A stretch of DNA of 64,000 nucleotides from Herpetosiphon sp042688385 (GCF_042688385.1 NZ_JBHUPY010000011.1:1-64000), one strand, 5' to 3'; shown: positions 7,902-16,569, numbered from the stretch's first letter. Program-made: numbers and translations. The notes: generated by a model from the sequence alone, not told the origin.

Positions 7902-8654
7902 ATGAAAGTAACTTTTCGTGTGCCACGCTTCGATGCTGCCACCGATTTTACCGCAAAATATCAGATCTACCACGTCGAGGTAACGCCCTATACCACGATT
8001 CTTGACGCTTTGAACATTATCAAAGAAGAGCAAGATAGCACCTTGGCGTTTCGCCGTGGCTCGCAATCGGGGATCGACGGCAGTTGTGGCATGATGGTCA
8101 ATGGCCGCAATCGTTTGGCCTCGACCACCCGCGTGATGGGCTTGAACGCAACCGAAATTGCCTTGGCACCATTACCTGGCTTCCCCGTCATTCGCGATTT
8201 GGTCGTGGATTTCGATTCGTTCTTTGCCAAAGATGCAGTGATGTTGCCCTACTTGGTGACCGACATCGCCAAGCCAGAAGATGGCAAAGAGCGCTTGCAA
8301 AGCCCCAAAGATGCCAATCGCATTGCCTTGGCTGCAACCTGTAACCAATGTGGCTGCTGTACATCGGCATGCCCAGTTCACTGGAGCAACGGTGAATACT
8401 ACGGCCCATCGGCCTTGACCCGCGCCTATCGCTTTGTCGAAGATTCACGCGACACCGCCATCAAGGCGCGCTTGGAGATTGTTGGCTCAGAAACTGGGGT
8501 TTGGCGCTGTCACACCATTTTCAACTGCTCGGAATGCCCCAAAGCCATTCCAAACGGCGAGAATATTCAAGCCCTCAAGCGCAAAATCATGCTTAACAAG
8601 ATTGGCCTTGGGCGGATTGAAGTTAAAGTTGCTCGCACCGAAGCAACCGTCTAA
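7902..8654 (+). CDS. sdhB: Complex II-type iron-sulphur subunit with lost 2Fe-2S ligands
   Basis: The 250-residue product has an N-terminal plant-ferredoxin-like domain and a C-terminal two-cluster ferredoxin domain. In the first, the four cysteine positions read Ser54, Asp59, Cys62 and Ser74, so a normal [2Fe-2S] cluster is unlikely. In the second, C147-x2-C-x2-C-x3-C157P is intact and C203HTIFNC209 is present, but the last spacing is C-x2-C (C209, C212), not C-x3-C. Electron transfer from flavin to haem would thus be altered. It lies 28 bases after the flavoprotein gene. Confidence 0.8.
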   Translation: MKVTFRVPRFDAATDFTAKYQIYHVEVTPYTTILDALNIIKEEQDSTLAFRRGSQSGIDGSCGMMVNGRNRLASTTRVMGLNATEIALAPLPGFPVIRDLVVDFDSFFAKDAVMLPYLVTDIAKPEDGKERLQSPKDANRIALAATCNQCGCCTSACPVHWSNGEYYGPSALTRAYRFVEDSRDTAIKARLEIVGSETGVWRCHTIFNCSECPKAIPNGENIQALKRKIMLNKIGLGRIEVKVARTEATV

Positions 8655-8659
8655 ATTGC

Positions 8660-9463
8660 ATGAGCGGGCAATCACCACGACAAACTATGCTGCGCCGTTG
8701 GCTCAAGCTGTTTGCCGTGGTGATTGCCCGTTTGGTTCAACACTTCGCCAAATCACCAAGCCATTTAGCCATGAATGTAGATCAAGAACTACCTATGCTT
8801 AGCACCGCAACCGATCAGCCTGAGCTTGCAGCCGATGTTGGAGTTGATGAGCCAGCAGCATTGATCGAGCCGATCGATCAGCCAAACCCCGAGCCAAGCC
8901 CAAGCCCTGAGCATTTGCACCCCGATTTGTTGTTGCGCGCCGAAGCTGTGCTGTTTGTGGCAGGCGATGCGGTTGAATATGCAACCTTGGCCAAAGCGCT
9001 TGAATTGCGCGAACACGATTTGCCCTTGTTGATTGCCGATTTACGCCAACGCTTCACTGGGCGCGGGATTCGCCTGCAAGATCAAGCTGGCACCTTGCAA
9101 TTGGTCAGCGCCCCCGAAGCCACCAGCGCCCTCGAACGCTTTTTAGGCGTAAGCCAACCGCAAAAACTCTCGCCAGCAGCGCTCGAAGTGTTGGCAATTA
9201 TCGCCTATCGCCAGCCAGTCACACGAGCTGGGCTTGAAGCAATTCGCGGCGTGGATTCGAGTGGTGTAGTGCGTTCGCTCTTGGCACGCGAGCTAATCTA
9301 CGAGGTTGGCCGCGCAGAAACGCTTGGCCGCCCAGTGCTCTATGGCACTACCAGCCAATTTTTGCATATTTTTGGCATCACCAGCCTCGAAGAATTGCCA
9401 GCCTTTAATTTTGAGCGCCAAGCTCCAGCCGACTCCGACGCTGCCCAAGAACGGTTGTTTTAA
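8660..9463 (+). CDS. scpB: Segregation and condensation protein B (ScpB)
   Basis: The last 185 residues match ScpB, the winged-helix partner of the Smc-ScpA condensin: LRAEAVLFVAGDAVEYATLA, then LSPAALEVLAIIAYRQPVTR, and GRPVLYGTT near the end. At up to 267 residues it is longer than the usual 180-200. The extra N-terminus holds a basic hydrophobic helix and then an acidic, proline-rich linker. No start has a clear ribosome site; ATGs at 8660, 8687, 8771 and 8795 are all possible, and the later ones may be the real start. It begins six bases after the iron-sulphur subunit gene, and scpA is not adjacent. Confidence 0.85.
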   Translation: MSGQSPRQTMLRRWLKLFAVVIARLVQHFAKSPSHLAMNVDQELPMLSTATDQPELAADVGVDEPAALIEPIDQPNPEPSPSPEHLHPDLLLRAEAVLFVAGDAVEYATLAKALELREHDLPLLIADLRQRFTGRGIRLQDQAGTLQLVSAPEATSALERFLGVSQPQKLSPAALEVLAIIAYRQPVTRAGLEAIRGVDSSGVVRSLLARELIYEVGRAETLGRPVLYGTTSQFLHIFGITSLEELPAFNFERQAPADSDAAQERLF

Positions 9464-9506
9464 TTTCGCTCAGCCCAAACCGTTGGCCGAGTGAGGGGCT
9501 TTTGGT

Positions 9507-9725
9507 TGAGATCCCCTCACCCCAACCCCTCTCCCGTGGCGCGGGCGAGGGGCTTTTGGTTGCTAGATTTAACAAAATTATCTGCTAACAAATCAGTGCG
9601 CCACCGCGCTCGTGCCAAGTGGGAGCGAGGCTTTAACGCCATGGTTCTTCGGCAATTCCTTGGTAAAAACGGGTGCTCCCCCTCGCCCGCGTCCAGTGGG
9701 AGAGAGGGCTGGAGGGTGAGGGAAC
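9507..9725. repeat. Composite G/C-rich palindromic element
   Basis: This copy has an AACCCCTCTCCC...GGGCGAGGGGC arm at its left, a linker with a GGTTCTTCGGCAATTCC stretch, and a GCTCCCCCTCGCCC...GGGAGAGAGGGC arm at its right. It fills the gap between scpB and the convergent YczE-type gene and probably also folds in RNA. Confidence 0.75.
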
Positions 9726-9730
9726 ATCCA

Positions 9731-10408
9731 TTACGCCAACGGTGCAGCCTCGACTGGCTCAGCTGCAACAGGCTCAGGTTTGGCCGAATGGGGCAAGGCC
9801 TTGAACAATTTCAGCCCCCATTGCACCGCTGGGCCAATGCTCACCGCAAACAGCAAGGTTCCCCAGCCAACATCGCCGCCCATGATCCAGCCCAAAAAGA
9901 GCACCGAAAGCTCAATGCTTGTTCGGACATGGCGCACTGGCCAGTTGAAACGCCGCACCAAAAACAGCATAAAGCTATCACGTGGGCCAGCACCCATATT
10001 GGCCCCAATATAGGCTCCGATGCCGATACCACACAGCAGTAACGCCAGCAGATAGTAGCCCAATTGCCACGGCCACGTTGCTACGATGGGAATCAACGGC
10101 ATGGTTAAATCAGTGACCAGCCCAATTAAAATAATATTGCTAATTGTGCCCCAGCCAAAGCGAATATCAACCAACAGCAACATTGCCATCAGCGCAAAGC
10201 CAACCAATTCGCTGACCAAGCCGACTTTCAAGCCGGTCAGTTTGTTAATCCCTTGGTGAAAGAGATCCCACGGCCCCAACCCAAACTGGCTCTGCATCAT
10301 AAAACTAATTGCTAGGCCATACATGCTCAAGCCAAAGATTAATTGAACCCATTGGCGGGCAGCAACTGGCCGAAAATCGAAGTGGCGGGCGATAAATGAA
10401 CCAAACAT
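9731..10408 (-). CDS. YczE/YitT-type integral membrane protein
   Basis: The product of about 225 residues has five or so hydrophobic segments, with the sequence LGPWDLFHQGI and a later GANMGAGPRDSFML that are hallmarks of the YczE family of multi-pass membrane proteins. Function is not established. The ATG at 10408 is chosen because AAGGATGG lies six bases upstream; a longer in-frame reading to 10492 has no ribosome site. The last 25 residues are rich in Pro, Glu and Ala. Confidence 0.75.
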   Translation of the reverse strand: MFGSFIARHFDFRPVAARQWVQLIFGLSMYGLAISFMMQSQFGLGPWDLFHQGINKLTGLKVGLVSELVGFALMAMLLLVDIRFGWGTISNIILIGLVTDLTMPLIPIVATWPWQLGYYLLALLLCGIGIGAYIGANMGAGPRDSFMLFLVRRFNWPVRHVRTSIELSVLFLGWIMGGDVGWGTLLFAVSIGPAVQWGLKLFKALPHSAKPEPVAAEPVEAAPLA

Positions 10409-10543
10409 AGAGCCATCCTTGTGGAGCAATAATCCAATAGCATGTGTTTTAACAGATTGTCCTAGCGACAACGAGTGACAATCAGCAAACATGGATCAGG
10501 ACAATTATACCGAACTTTATCTGTAGGAGGATGGCGCTGCTTT

Positions 10544-10552
10544 TGCTATACT
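10544..10552 (+). promoter_or_regulatory. Extended -10 promoter of the protease gene
   Basis: TGCTATACT carries the TGN extension and a TATACT hexamer, with no convincing -35. The predicted leader is about 35 bases long. The same nine bases form the -10 region of the rpsB promoter. Confidence 0.5.
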
Positions 10553-10592
10553 CGGCGTAGGTTGCAAATTGGACTAGCTTTTTGGAGGTTGT

Positions 10593-11717
10593 ATGCAGCT
10601 TCGTGACCGCTTAGGCTGGATGTTAAGTGGAATTTTGCTGGGAATGTTGTTGATGGTCAGTTGCGATGTCGTTACTCAATCGCCAACCGCGCGGCCAAGC
10701 GTCGCCGATGCGGCGATTGTGCCGTCGAATGTGCCGCAGGCAACAACCGCTGCACAACTTCCGGTCAACCAAGCATCGGTCGATGCGTATAGCAATGTGA
10801 TTCGGGCGGTCTACAATCGCGGCAATCCCTCAGTTGTGCGCATCGATGTGCAAAGCAGCCAAGGCGAATCGCTTGGCACGGGCTTTGTGATCGATAAAGA
10901 GGGCCATATTGTGACCAATAATCACGTTGTCGGCACAAGTAGCAGCGTTTTGGTCAATTTTATCGATGGCGAGGCCGCAATTGCCGATTTGATTGGGATC
11001 GATAGCGATTCAGACTTGGCAGTAATTAAAGTGCGCAATCCAAATCCCAACATTTTAGTGCCTGTCGAATTTGGCGATTCGTCAGCGATTCAAGTTGGCG
11101 ATGTGGTGGTGGCGATTGGCAATCCCTATGGAGAGAATCGCACTGCCACAGCAGGGATTATTAGCGCAATTCGCGGGGCCAAGAACGAAGGCGGCGGTAG
11201 TACCTTCTCAATCCCGGGCGTTTTGCAAACCGACGCAGCGATTAACCCAGGCAATTCGGGCGGGCCGTTGTTCAATAGCCAAGGCCAAGTGATTGGGGTC
11301 AATACCTTCATTCTCGACCCATCAGGCCGGGGCGCGAACATCGGCTTGGGCTTCGCAGTGCCAGCCAATTTGGTCAAGCTGGTTGCGCCAGCAATTATTC
11401 GTGATGGCAGCTATACCCACCCATTCTTCGGTGCAGCCTTGGCCAGCGCCGACAGCTACTTTGCCGAAGCCAATAACCTGCCCAGCAAAGGCGTTGTGAT
11501 TACCCAGCTCTACGAAGGGCCAGCGGCACAAGCAGGGTTGCAAGTTGGCGATGTGATTGTAGCAATCAATGGTCAAGCAGTGCTCGAATCTGGTGACGTG
11601 ATTGCAATCTTGGAGCTAACCACCCAACCAGGCGATCGGATTACGGTCTCGGTAGCCGAGGGTGGTGGGCGCACCCGCGACGTGCAAGTCCAAGTTGGTG
11701 CACGTCCAGGCCGCTAG
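10593..11717 (+). CDS. HtrA/DegP-type serine protease, lipoprotein
   Basis: The 374-residue product begins with a signal peptide ending in a lipobox (LMVSC, cysteine 24), so it should be lipid-anchored outside the membrane. The trypsin-like domain shows the triad: His in TNNHVVG (about residue 111), Asp in SDSDLAVIKV (about 140) and Ser in NPGNSGGPL (about 222). One PDZ domain follows (about 275-365), with a GLQVGDVIVAINGQ signature. Family role: degradation of misfolded exported proteins under stress. GGAGG lies five bases before the ATG. It is a single-gene unit. Confidence 0.9.
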   Translation: MQLRDRLGWMLSGILLGMLLMVSCDVVTQSPTARPSVADAAIVPSNVPQATTAAQLPVNQASVDAYSNVIRAVYNRGNPSVVRIDVQSSQGESLGTGFVIDKEGHIVTNNHVVGTSSSVLVNFIDGEAAIADLIGIDSDSDLAVIKVRNPNPNILVPVEFGDSSAIQVGDVVVAIGNPYGENRTATAGIISAIRGAKNEGGGSTFSIPGVLQTDAAINPGNSGGPLFNSQGQVIGVNTFILDPSGRGANIGLGFAVPANLVKLVAPAIIRDGSYTHPFFGAALASADSYFAEANNLPSKGVVITQLYEGPAAQAGLQVGDVIVAINGQAVLESGDVIAILELTTQPGDRITVSVAEGGGRTRDVQVQVGARPGR

Positions 11718-11728
11718 AAGGTAGGTTT

Positions 11729-12060
11729 CCTCACCCCCCAGCCCCCTCCTTTCAAGGGTCGGTTTTGAGCGATTGGTCGGCGGTGGAGCGTTCCCTCACC
11801 CCCCAACCCCCTCTCCCACGAAAACGTGGGCGAGGGGGAGCACCCGTGGTTCACCAAGGAATTGGGAGCGAACCATGCTGTTAAAGCCCCTCGCCCGCCG
11901 CGTGGGAGAGGGGTTGGGGTGAGGGGTTCAACACCGCCAGCCGCCGCCCCACTCAACGCGGGCGACGGGGAGCCGTCGGGAATGCCCAACGAATCAGGTG
12001 CAAACCACCGTAAAAGCCCCTCGCCCGCGCCACGGGAGAGCGGTTGGGGTGAGGGGATCT
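11729..12060. repeat. Tandem composite G/C-rich palindromic elements
   Basis: Two to three element halves lie side by side: C-rich arms at about 11727, 11801 and 11895, a degenerate arm at about 11945-11980, and a final arm at 12018-12056. It fills most of the 417-base gap between the protease and the peptidase genes. Apparent open frames here are repeat artefacts. Confidence 0.75.
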
Positions 12061-12069
12061 TCGCTCTTT

Positions 12070-12105
12070 AGCCCTAGCGCATTGCGTTAGGGCTTTTGTT
12101 ACAAT
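12070..12105 (+). terminator. Terminator followed by a -10 box
   Basis: AGCCCTAGCGC (12070-12080) pairs with GCGTTAGGGCT (12084-12094) around a three-base loop and runs into TTTT. TACAAT at 12100-12105, directly after it, is a possible -10 box for the peptidase gene; no good -35 is visible. Confidence 0.7.
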
Positions 12106-12134
12106 ACAGCTAGGCTTAGCGAAAGGGGTTTTGT

Positions 12135-13232
12135 GTGTCGATTCGTACAACCTTGGTTGATCTGACCACGCGCTTGGTGGCAATTCCCAGTGTTTCCGCC
12201 GAAAAGCGCGATTTACAGCCAGTGATTGATTTAGTGGTGGCCGAATTAGCCGCTTATCCAGCGGCGCAGTTGCATCATCGCGATGCAAGCGGCTACCCGA
12301 TGTTGGTGGTTAATTTTAGCCAAGAGTTGACTAGCGATATTATTTTAAACGCCCACCTTGATGTTGTGCCAGCCCGCCCTGAGCAATGGCAAGCCTTCGA
12401 GCGCGATGGCAAATTGTATGGGCGCGGCACACAAGACATGAAGGGATCAGCGGCGGTCTACATTGAAATTATCAAAGAAATTGCTCAATTGCCTGCCGAA
12501 CAACGCCCAAGCGTGAGCTTCCAATTTGTCACCGATGAGGAAATTGGCGGGGCTAATGGCACGGCCTTATTGCGCGATGAAGGCTGGCATGCCAATTTAT
12601 TTATTGCTGGCGAGCCGACCAACCTCAATATTTGCCATGGAGCCAAGGGCATTTTGTGGTTGGCGGTTGAACAACCGGGCGTGCCTGCTCACGGTTCGCG
12701 GCCTTGGGAGGGCGTGAATCCAATTGAACGCTTGGCCAGCGGTCTTGGGCGCTTGTACGACTATTATCCAACCCCTGAGCAAGAAATTTGGCGTACCACG
12801 GTTACGCCGTCGATTATCAAAGGCGGCGATGCTGGCAATCGGATTCCCGCCAATGCCCAGCTTAATCTCGATATTCGCTGGACACCAGAAGAAGGCGCTG
12901 ATGCGGTGATTGATAATGTGAAGCAAGCTTTTGCCACGCCCAGCGAGCCGAATGCCAACGTACAAATTTTGCATCGCGGCACGGCGCTCAACACAGCTGC
13001 TGAGGAGCCAAATTTACAGCGGATTGTTGATGCTCAGCAAACCAGCCTTGGCCGCCAAGCCCAGCTATTCCGTGAGCATTTCGGCTCCGATGCCCGTTTC
13101 TACAGCGATGCGGGAATTCCAGCGGTTTGTTGGGGTCCAGAAGGCGCAGGCCTGCATACCGACGACGAGTGGGTCAGCATCGCTGGCTTAGTCGATTACT
13201 ATCACGCGGTCAAAGCCTTGCTTGGGCTGTAA
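12135..13232 (+). CDS. M20 family metallopeptidase (DapE/ArgE-like)
   Basis: The 365-residue product has the metal ligands of M20 enzymes in order: NAHLDVVP, GRGTQDMKGS with its bridging aspartate, the catalytic TDEEIGG, AGEPTN, and a C-terminal histidine in HTDDEW. Family members hydrolyse N-acyl amino acids or dipeptides with two zinc ions; succinyl-diaminopimelate desuccinylase or acetylornithine deacetylase are the usual annotations but cannot be separated here. The start is GTG with GAAAGGGG upstream. It is transcribed alone after a terminator. Confidence 0.85.
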   Translation: MSIRTTLVDLTTRLVAIPSVSAEKRDLQPVIDLVVAELAAYPAAQLHHRDASGYPMLVVNFSQELTSDIILNAHLDVVPARPEQWQAFERDGKLYGRGTQDMKGSAAVYIEIIKEIAQLPAEQRPSVSFQFVTDEEIGGANGTALLRDEGWHANLFIAGEPTNLNICHGAKGILWLAVEQPGVPAHGSRPWEGVNPIERLASGLGRLYDYYPTPEQEIWRTTVTPSIIKGGDAGNRIPANAQLNLDIRWTPEEGADAVIDNVKQAFATPSEPNANVQILHRGTALNTAAEEPNLQRIVDAQQTSLGRQAQLFREHFGSDARFYSDAGIPAVCWGPEGAGLHTDDEWVSIAGLVDYYHAVKALLGL

Positions 13233-13282
13233 TTGATCCACGAGAGCGAGGGATGAGGGGCGAGGGATCAGGGTTCAGTGAA

Positions 13283-13360
13283 ACGGAACCGCGAAGCGCG
13301 CGAAGGACACGAAGATAAGGCTCTAGGCTCTGGGCTATTGCTCTACCACAAAACGTTCCG
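13283..13360. repeat. CGAAGGACACGAAG-type repeat and heptamer remnants
   Basis: CGCGAAGGACACGAAGATAAGG is the reverse-strand form of the TTCGTG repeat family. It is followed by CTAGGCTCTGGGCTATTG, a form of the ATAGCC-type repeats. Confidence 0.6.
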
Positions 13361-13545
13361 CTAGCCCATAGCTGTACTGGTTCATTGGGTTGGCAACCAT
13401 GTTTCATGCCCTCACCCCCAGCCCCTCTCCCACTGAACGCGGGCGAGGGGAGCACCGGTTTTTACCAACGCAGTGCGCAAGAACCACGCGATTAAAGCCC
13501 CTCGCACGCCACGTGGGAGAGGGGTTGGGGTGAGGGGTCAAACCG
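13361..13545. repeat. Complete composite palindromic element
   Basis: This copy shows the full layout, read on the reverse strand: a CCCCTCACCCCAACCCC arm, a GGGCGAGGGGC-type arm, a conserved linker (AATCGCGTGGTTCTTGCGCA, then GGTAAAAACCGG), a GCTCCCCTCGCCCGCG arm, a GGGAGAGGGGCTGGGGGTGA arm, and a flank containing CCAATGAACCAGTACA. Each half can form a hairpin. It is about 185 bases long, has no coding capacity, and looks like a paired (BIME- or MITE-like) element. Confidence 0.8.
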
Positions 13546-13560
13546 TCGTTAATGCAATGT

Positions 13561-13628
13561 TCCGATAGCCCATAGCCCATAGTCTCATCGCACTTTTGAA
13601 TTTTGACTTTTGTTCTATGTTCTTAATG
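13561..13628. repeat. ATAGCCC heptamers and T-rich repeat
   Basis: GATAGCCCATAGCCCATAG is followed by a TTTTGACTTTTGTTCTATG stretch. This is one instance of the low-complexity family seen also near 16110, 18000, 25750, 44480 and 59350. Confidence 0.6.
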
Positions 13629-13631
13629 GCT

Positions 13632-15560
13632 CTACGGCACAAACGCCCCAGTGCGATACTCGATGATAAAGTCAGTCCAGAGCACCATTGAGGCGGCGAT
13701 AATGAACAAGCTGGCGGCAATCGCACTGGCACGGCCAAAGCGCCCACGTTGGGCCAATGTTGCAAGGCCAACCCCGCCGCTCAACGCCAAAGCAGGCAAG
13801 ATAAACAGCCACCAACGCACGGTTTGCTCCGACCAAATTAATGAGCTAAGCGAAAGCACAAAGGTTGCGAGCCAAGCCCAAATTGGCGTTGCCAAACGGG
13901 CTAAACCATGGCGCAAGCTGAATGCTCCGCCCAAGCCGACCAACCAAAACCAAGCCGGAACCCGCCCGTCGAGCGCAAGTAGATCGTTCCACACCACGCC
14001 CCACAATTTTTGGCCGAGCGGACGTGGCGCTGGGCAAATTACCCCATTGTTGGCGAGCGTTGGGTCGCCCAAGAAATTGCTGTAATACAAACCAACCGCC
14101 AACACCACTGCACTCGTGCCAATCACCACCAAGCGTCCAAGCACCGACCATTGGCGTTGCCAAGCCAAAAATCCGGCGAGCGCCACGCCCCACAACCCAA
14201 GCGACAACATCGTGCCACTATGCTGTAAGGCCGCAACCGTCAGGCCGGCGATTAGGGCTGGTTGCCAAGCTCGCGGCTGATTGCTGGCCAGCCACAGCCC
14301 AAGCCACGCCAGCACAGGCAAGGCCAGCGCCTGCCCCAGCACATTGCTCCATTCGCCAATCACCATTGCCCGCAGCATCGCCAATGGCGCAAGATACAGG
14401 CTGGCCGCCCACAATGCCGCCCGCGCTGGCGTTCGCGCATCGCGAGTGCGATCCACCAGCCACCACAGCAACGGAATAACCATCGCATCGGCAAACGCCC
14501 CAAGCACCTGAATCAAAATGCCTCGATTGAGGCTGGCTGGCAGCAATACACTCAATGGTTGGGTGAAGAGATAGGTGCCAGGTGGATAGGGCGAACGGCC
14601 AGCACCCGCAGCACAGGGCAAACCTTCGGTAAACAGCAAATCGCCAGAGCTGGTGCTGGCAAGGTTGTTGACGTTTAACAGCAGATCGCTAAAGTTGGTT
14701 TGCGGATGGCGAATGCCAATCAGGCGCAAGGCCAAGCCAAGCGCCGTCATGCCAGCGACCAAGGCAATTTCGGGGTTTTGGCGACGTTCAGCCAACCACC
14801 GCCCCAACCCAACCACCAGCAAACAGCCCAAGCTAATTGTGCGCAATTGGCATGTATCGAGCGTGATGATCGTGCGCACTGTTGCCAACAACACGCCCAA
14901 ACCACTGCTCGTTACCAGCATTGCGCCAGCAGCCGTCAGCGGAGCCAAGCCTGCCAACGCCGCGCCCAAGCCAACCACAATCACCAACACCAGCAAATCG
15001 AGCCAACCAGCCCATGGCATAAACCAAGTATGGCTCAGCGGCTGAACTTGCATGCGATACAACACTACGCCTAACAAGCGCGGGTCTGGGCTGGCATTAT
15101 AGGTCGGCGCTTGCAATTCGAGCTTGAGGCCACCATCGGCGCTGGCTGGGGCAAATATATGCAAGGTGCGTTGGCCTGGTGGCAAATCGGTGCGAACTTC
15201 AGCAGCATTGGCTTTGAGCAAAAACGGGGTTTGGGGCACTGATGGCGGCGCTAAACTGAGCCGAACAAGCTGCGCGCTGCCATTCAGATAGGGCACATCA
15301 ATCGTTGCTTCTGGCTGCGTCCAGCGATAGGTTTCTGTGGTGCTCAGATCAACGGTGGCTGGTTCGGGGGCATGCACATTGGTAAGATAAGGCTGATCGT
15401 ACATCAAGGCAAATTGCTCGCCCGACTCGCCAATAACTAAATCGCCACCAATCGCCAAGTTGAAAGGAACTAAACGTTGCCAGCCAAGCCATAGCAACAG
15501 CCCAGCAACGATGCTGCTTAGCAAAATTACACGGGCATATCGACCCACAGCCATCTGCAC
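13632..15560 (-). CDS. GT-C-like multi-pass membrane protein
   Basis: The 642-residue product has one N-terminal membrane segment, an extracytoplasmic beta-rich region of roughly 140 residues (with DVPYLNGSAQLVRLSLAP and RTLHIFAPAS), and then about ten membrane segments. The loops GRSPYPPGTYLFTQP and YLAPLAMLRAMVIGEW suggest a lipid-linked-sugar glycosyltransferase of the GT-C/GT39 kind, but no defining catalytic Asp-Asp motif is evident. Layout resembles the 940-residue protein at 19861. The next gene upstream ends only nine bases away, so they are probably co-transcribed. Confidence 0.65.
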   Translation of the reverse strand: MQMAVGRYARVILLSSIVAGLLLWLGWQRLVPFNLAIGGDLVIGESGEQFALMYDQPYLTNVHAPEPATVDLSTTETYRWTQPEATIDVPYLNGSAQLVRLSLAPPSVPQTPFLLKANAAEVRTDLPPGQRTLHIFAPASADGGLKLELQAPTYNASPDPRLLGVVLYRMQVQPLSHTWFMPWAGWLDLLVLVIVVGLGAALAGLAPLTAAGAMLVTSSGLGVLLATVRTIITLDTCQLRTISLGCLLVVGLGRWLAERRQNPEIALVAGMTALGLALRLIGIRHPQTNFSDLLLNVNNLASTSSGDLLFTEGLPCAAGAGRSPYPPGTYLFTQPLSVLLPASLNRGILIQVLGAFADAMVIPLLWWLVDRTRDARTPARAALWAASLYLAPLAMLRAMVIGEWSNVLGQALALPVLAWLGLWLASNQPRAWQPALIAGLTVAALQHSGTMLSLGLWGVALAGFLAWQRQWSVLGRLVVIGTSAVVLAVGLYYSNFLGDPTLANNGVICPAPRPLGQKLWGVVWNDLLALDGRVPAWFWLVGLGGAFSLRHGLARLATPIWAWLATFVLSLSSLIWSEQTVRWWLFILPALALSGGVGLATLAQRGRFGRASAIAASLFIIAASMVLWTDFIIEYRTGAFVP

Positions 15561-15569
15561 AAACGCCCC

Positions 15570-15944
15570 TTAAAATCCGCTACCACGAATAATCAACAGA
15601 ATGCCGACCACAATAATAATCGCCCCAAACATCTTTTCGAGGGTCAGAGTTTCACCGACAAACCACCATGCAAACACAATCGTCGCGACATAGCTCAAAC
15701 CAAGCAGGGTATAGCTCAGCTCCAAACGCCACCAAACTACGCTGCTAATCCAGGCTATGATGCCAACAAACAGCAACAGCATGCCCAGCCAAACTTGCCA
15801 ACGCCGGAGGCCATAGCGCAAGACTTGCAAGGTGCTTAAACGGTTTGTGTGGGCTAGTTGTACCCCAACCATGCCTGCGCGAACAATTAAATTGCCAAGC
15901 ATCATCGCCAGCACCGCACCAATAATCCACCACGTTTGCATCAT
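15570..15944 (-). CDS. Half-size EamA/SMR-type transporter, first of two
   Basis: The 124-residue product has four hydrophobic segments and the ending LGLSYVATIVFAWWFVGETL plus GAIIIVVGILLI, typical of one EamA repeat as in EmrE or ArnE/ArnF. Half-size proteins of this kind work as dimers, and the gene at 16159 is a possible partner. A role in flipping lipid-linked sugars fits the neighbouring glycan genes but is inference. Confidence 0.75.
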   Translation of the reverse strand: MMQTWWIIGAVLAMMLGNLIVRAGMVGVQLAHTNRLSTLQVLRYGLRRWQVWLGMLLLFVGIIAWISSVVWWRLELSYTLLGLSYVATIVFAWWFVGETLTLEKMFGAIIIVVGILLIIRGSGF

Positions 15945-15959
15945 GTCTTTGCTCGTTTG

Positions 15960-16158
15960 TTGTATGTAGGGGTCAGGGACTAGGCTTCAGGGATAAGGTT
16001 TGATTCACGAAAGGCATGAGGCTCTAGGATCTAGGCTATTGGCCCAACAAATTTCTGTCAGCCCATAGCCCATGCTCTGCGCCTCTGCGTTAAATCCAAC
16101 GCTTGTCTCAATTCATTTCATCCTTCATCCCTCATCCTTCATACTTTCTGACCCCTTG
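15960..16158. repeat. Low-complexity repeat block
   Basis: The gap holds TAGGCTTCAGGGATAAGG-like, CTCTAGGATCTAGGCTATTG, CAGCCCATAGCCCATG, GCCTCTGCGTTAAAT and CATCCTTCATCCCTCATCC motifs in sequence. All recur elsewhere in the window. No gene is visible. Confidence 0.6.
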
Positions 16159-16569
16159 TTAAATACTATGCCCACCGCGAAACAACAGGCTGACTCCAAC
16201 AAAGACCAATCCAATGCCCGCAAGGGTTTGCCACGACATGCCACCGCCAAACCACCACCAATTGATCAGCACCACAATAATCGTGGCGATGCTCCACAAT
16301 GGGTAGAAAAAGCTCAATTGACGGCGCGCCAGCAAGGCAAGCCATGGAATGAGTGAAAGCAAAATCAGGCCAATGCCCAAAATGCCCCAGAAACTTTGGC
16401 TCACCTGCCACAAGCTATTTAAACTATGCTGCGATGCAGTCAGCAAGGCCTTGCGATAACACAATTGACCAGCGATCAGCAAGCCAATGGCACTGCTAAA
16501 CAAGCGAATAGCAGTGCCATGCTCGCCTACTCCCCGTTTAATCGACGCGGCTAAAACGGTAAACTGCAT
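16159..16569 (-). CDS. Half-size EamA-type transporter, second of two
   Basis: The 136-residue product has four hydrophobic segments with SFFYPLWSIATIIVVLINWW and the closing GIGLVFVGVSLLFRGG, again one EamA repeat. The ATG at 16569 gives a normal-sized protein; it overlaps the end of the methyltransferase gene by 32 bases. It may pair with the protein encoded at 15570-15944 into a two-subunit transporter or flippase. The two genes are separated by a 214-base repeat block. Confidence 0.7.
   Translation of the reverse strand: MQFTVLAASIKRGVGEHGTAIRLFSSAIGLLIAGQLCYRKALLTASQHSLNSLWQVSQSFWGILGIGLILLSLIPWLALLARRQLSFFYPLWSIATIIVVLINWWWFGGGMSWQTLAGIGLVFVGVSLLFRGGHSI

Noticed and set aside
9491..10042. 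Open frame running through the repeat near scpB
   Set aside because: It is composed of palindromic repeat and the antisense of the YczE-type gene.
11714..12071. Two open frames on opposite strands
   Set aside because: Both lie fully inside the composite repeats.
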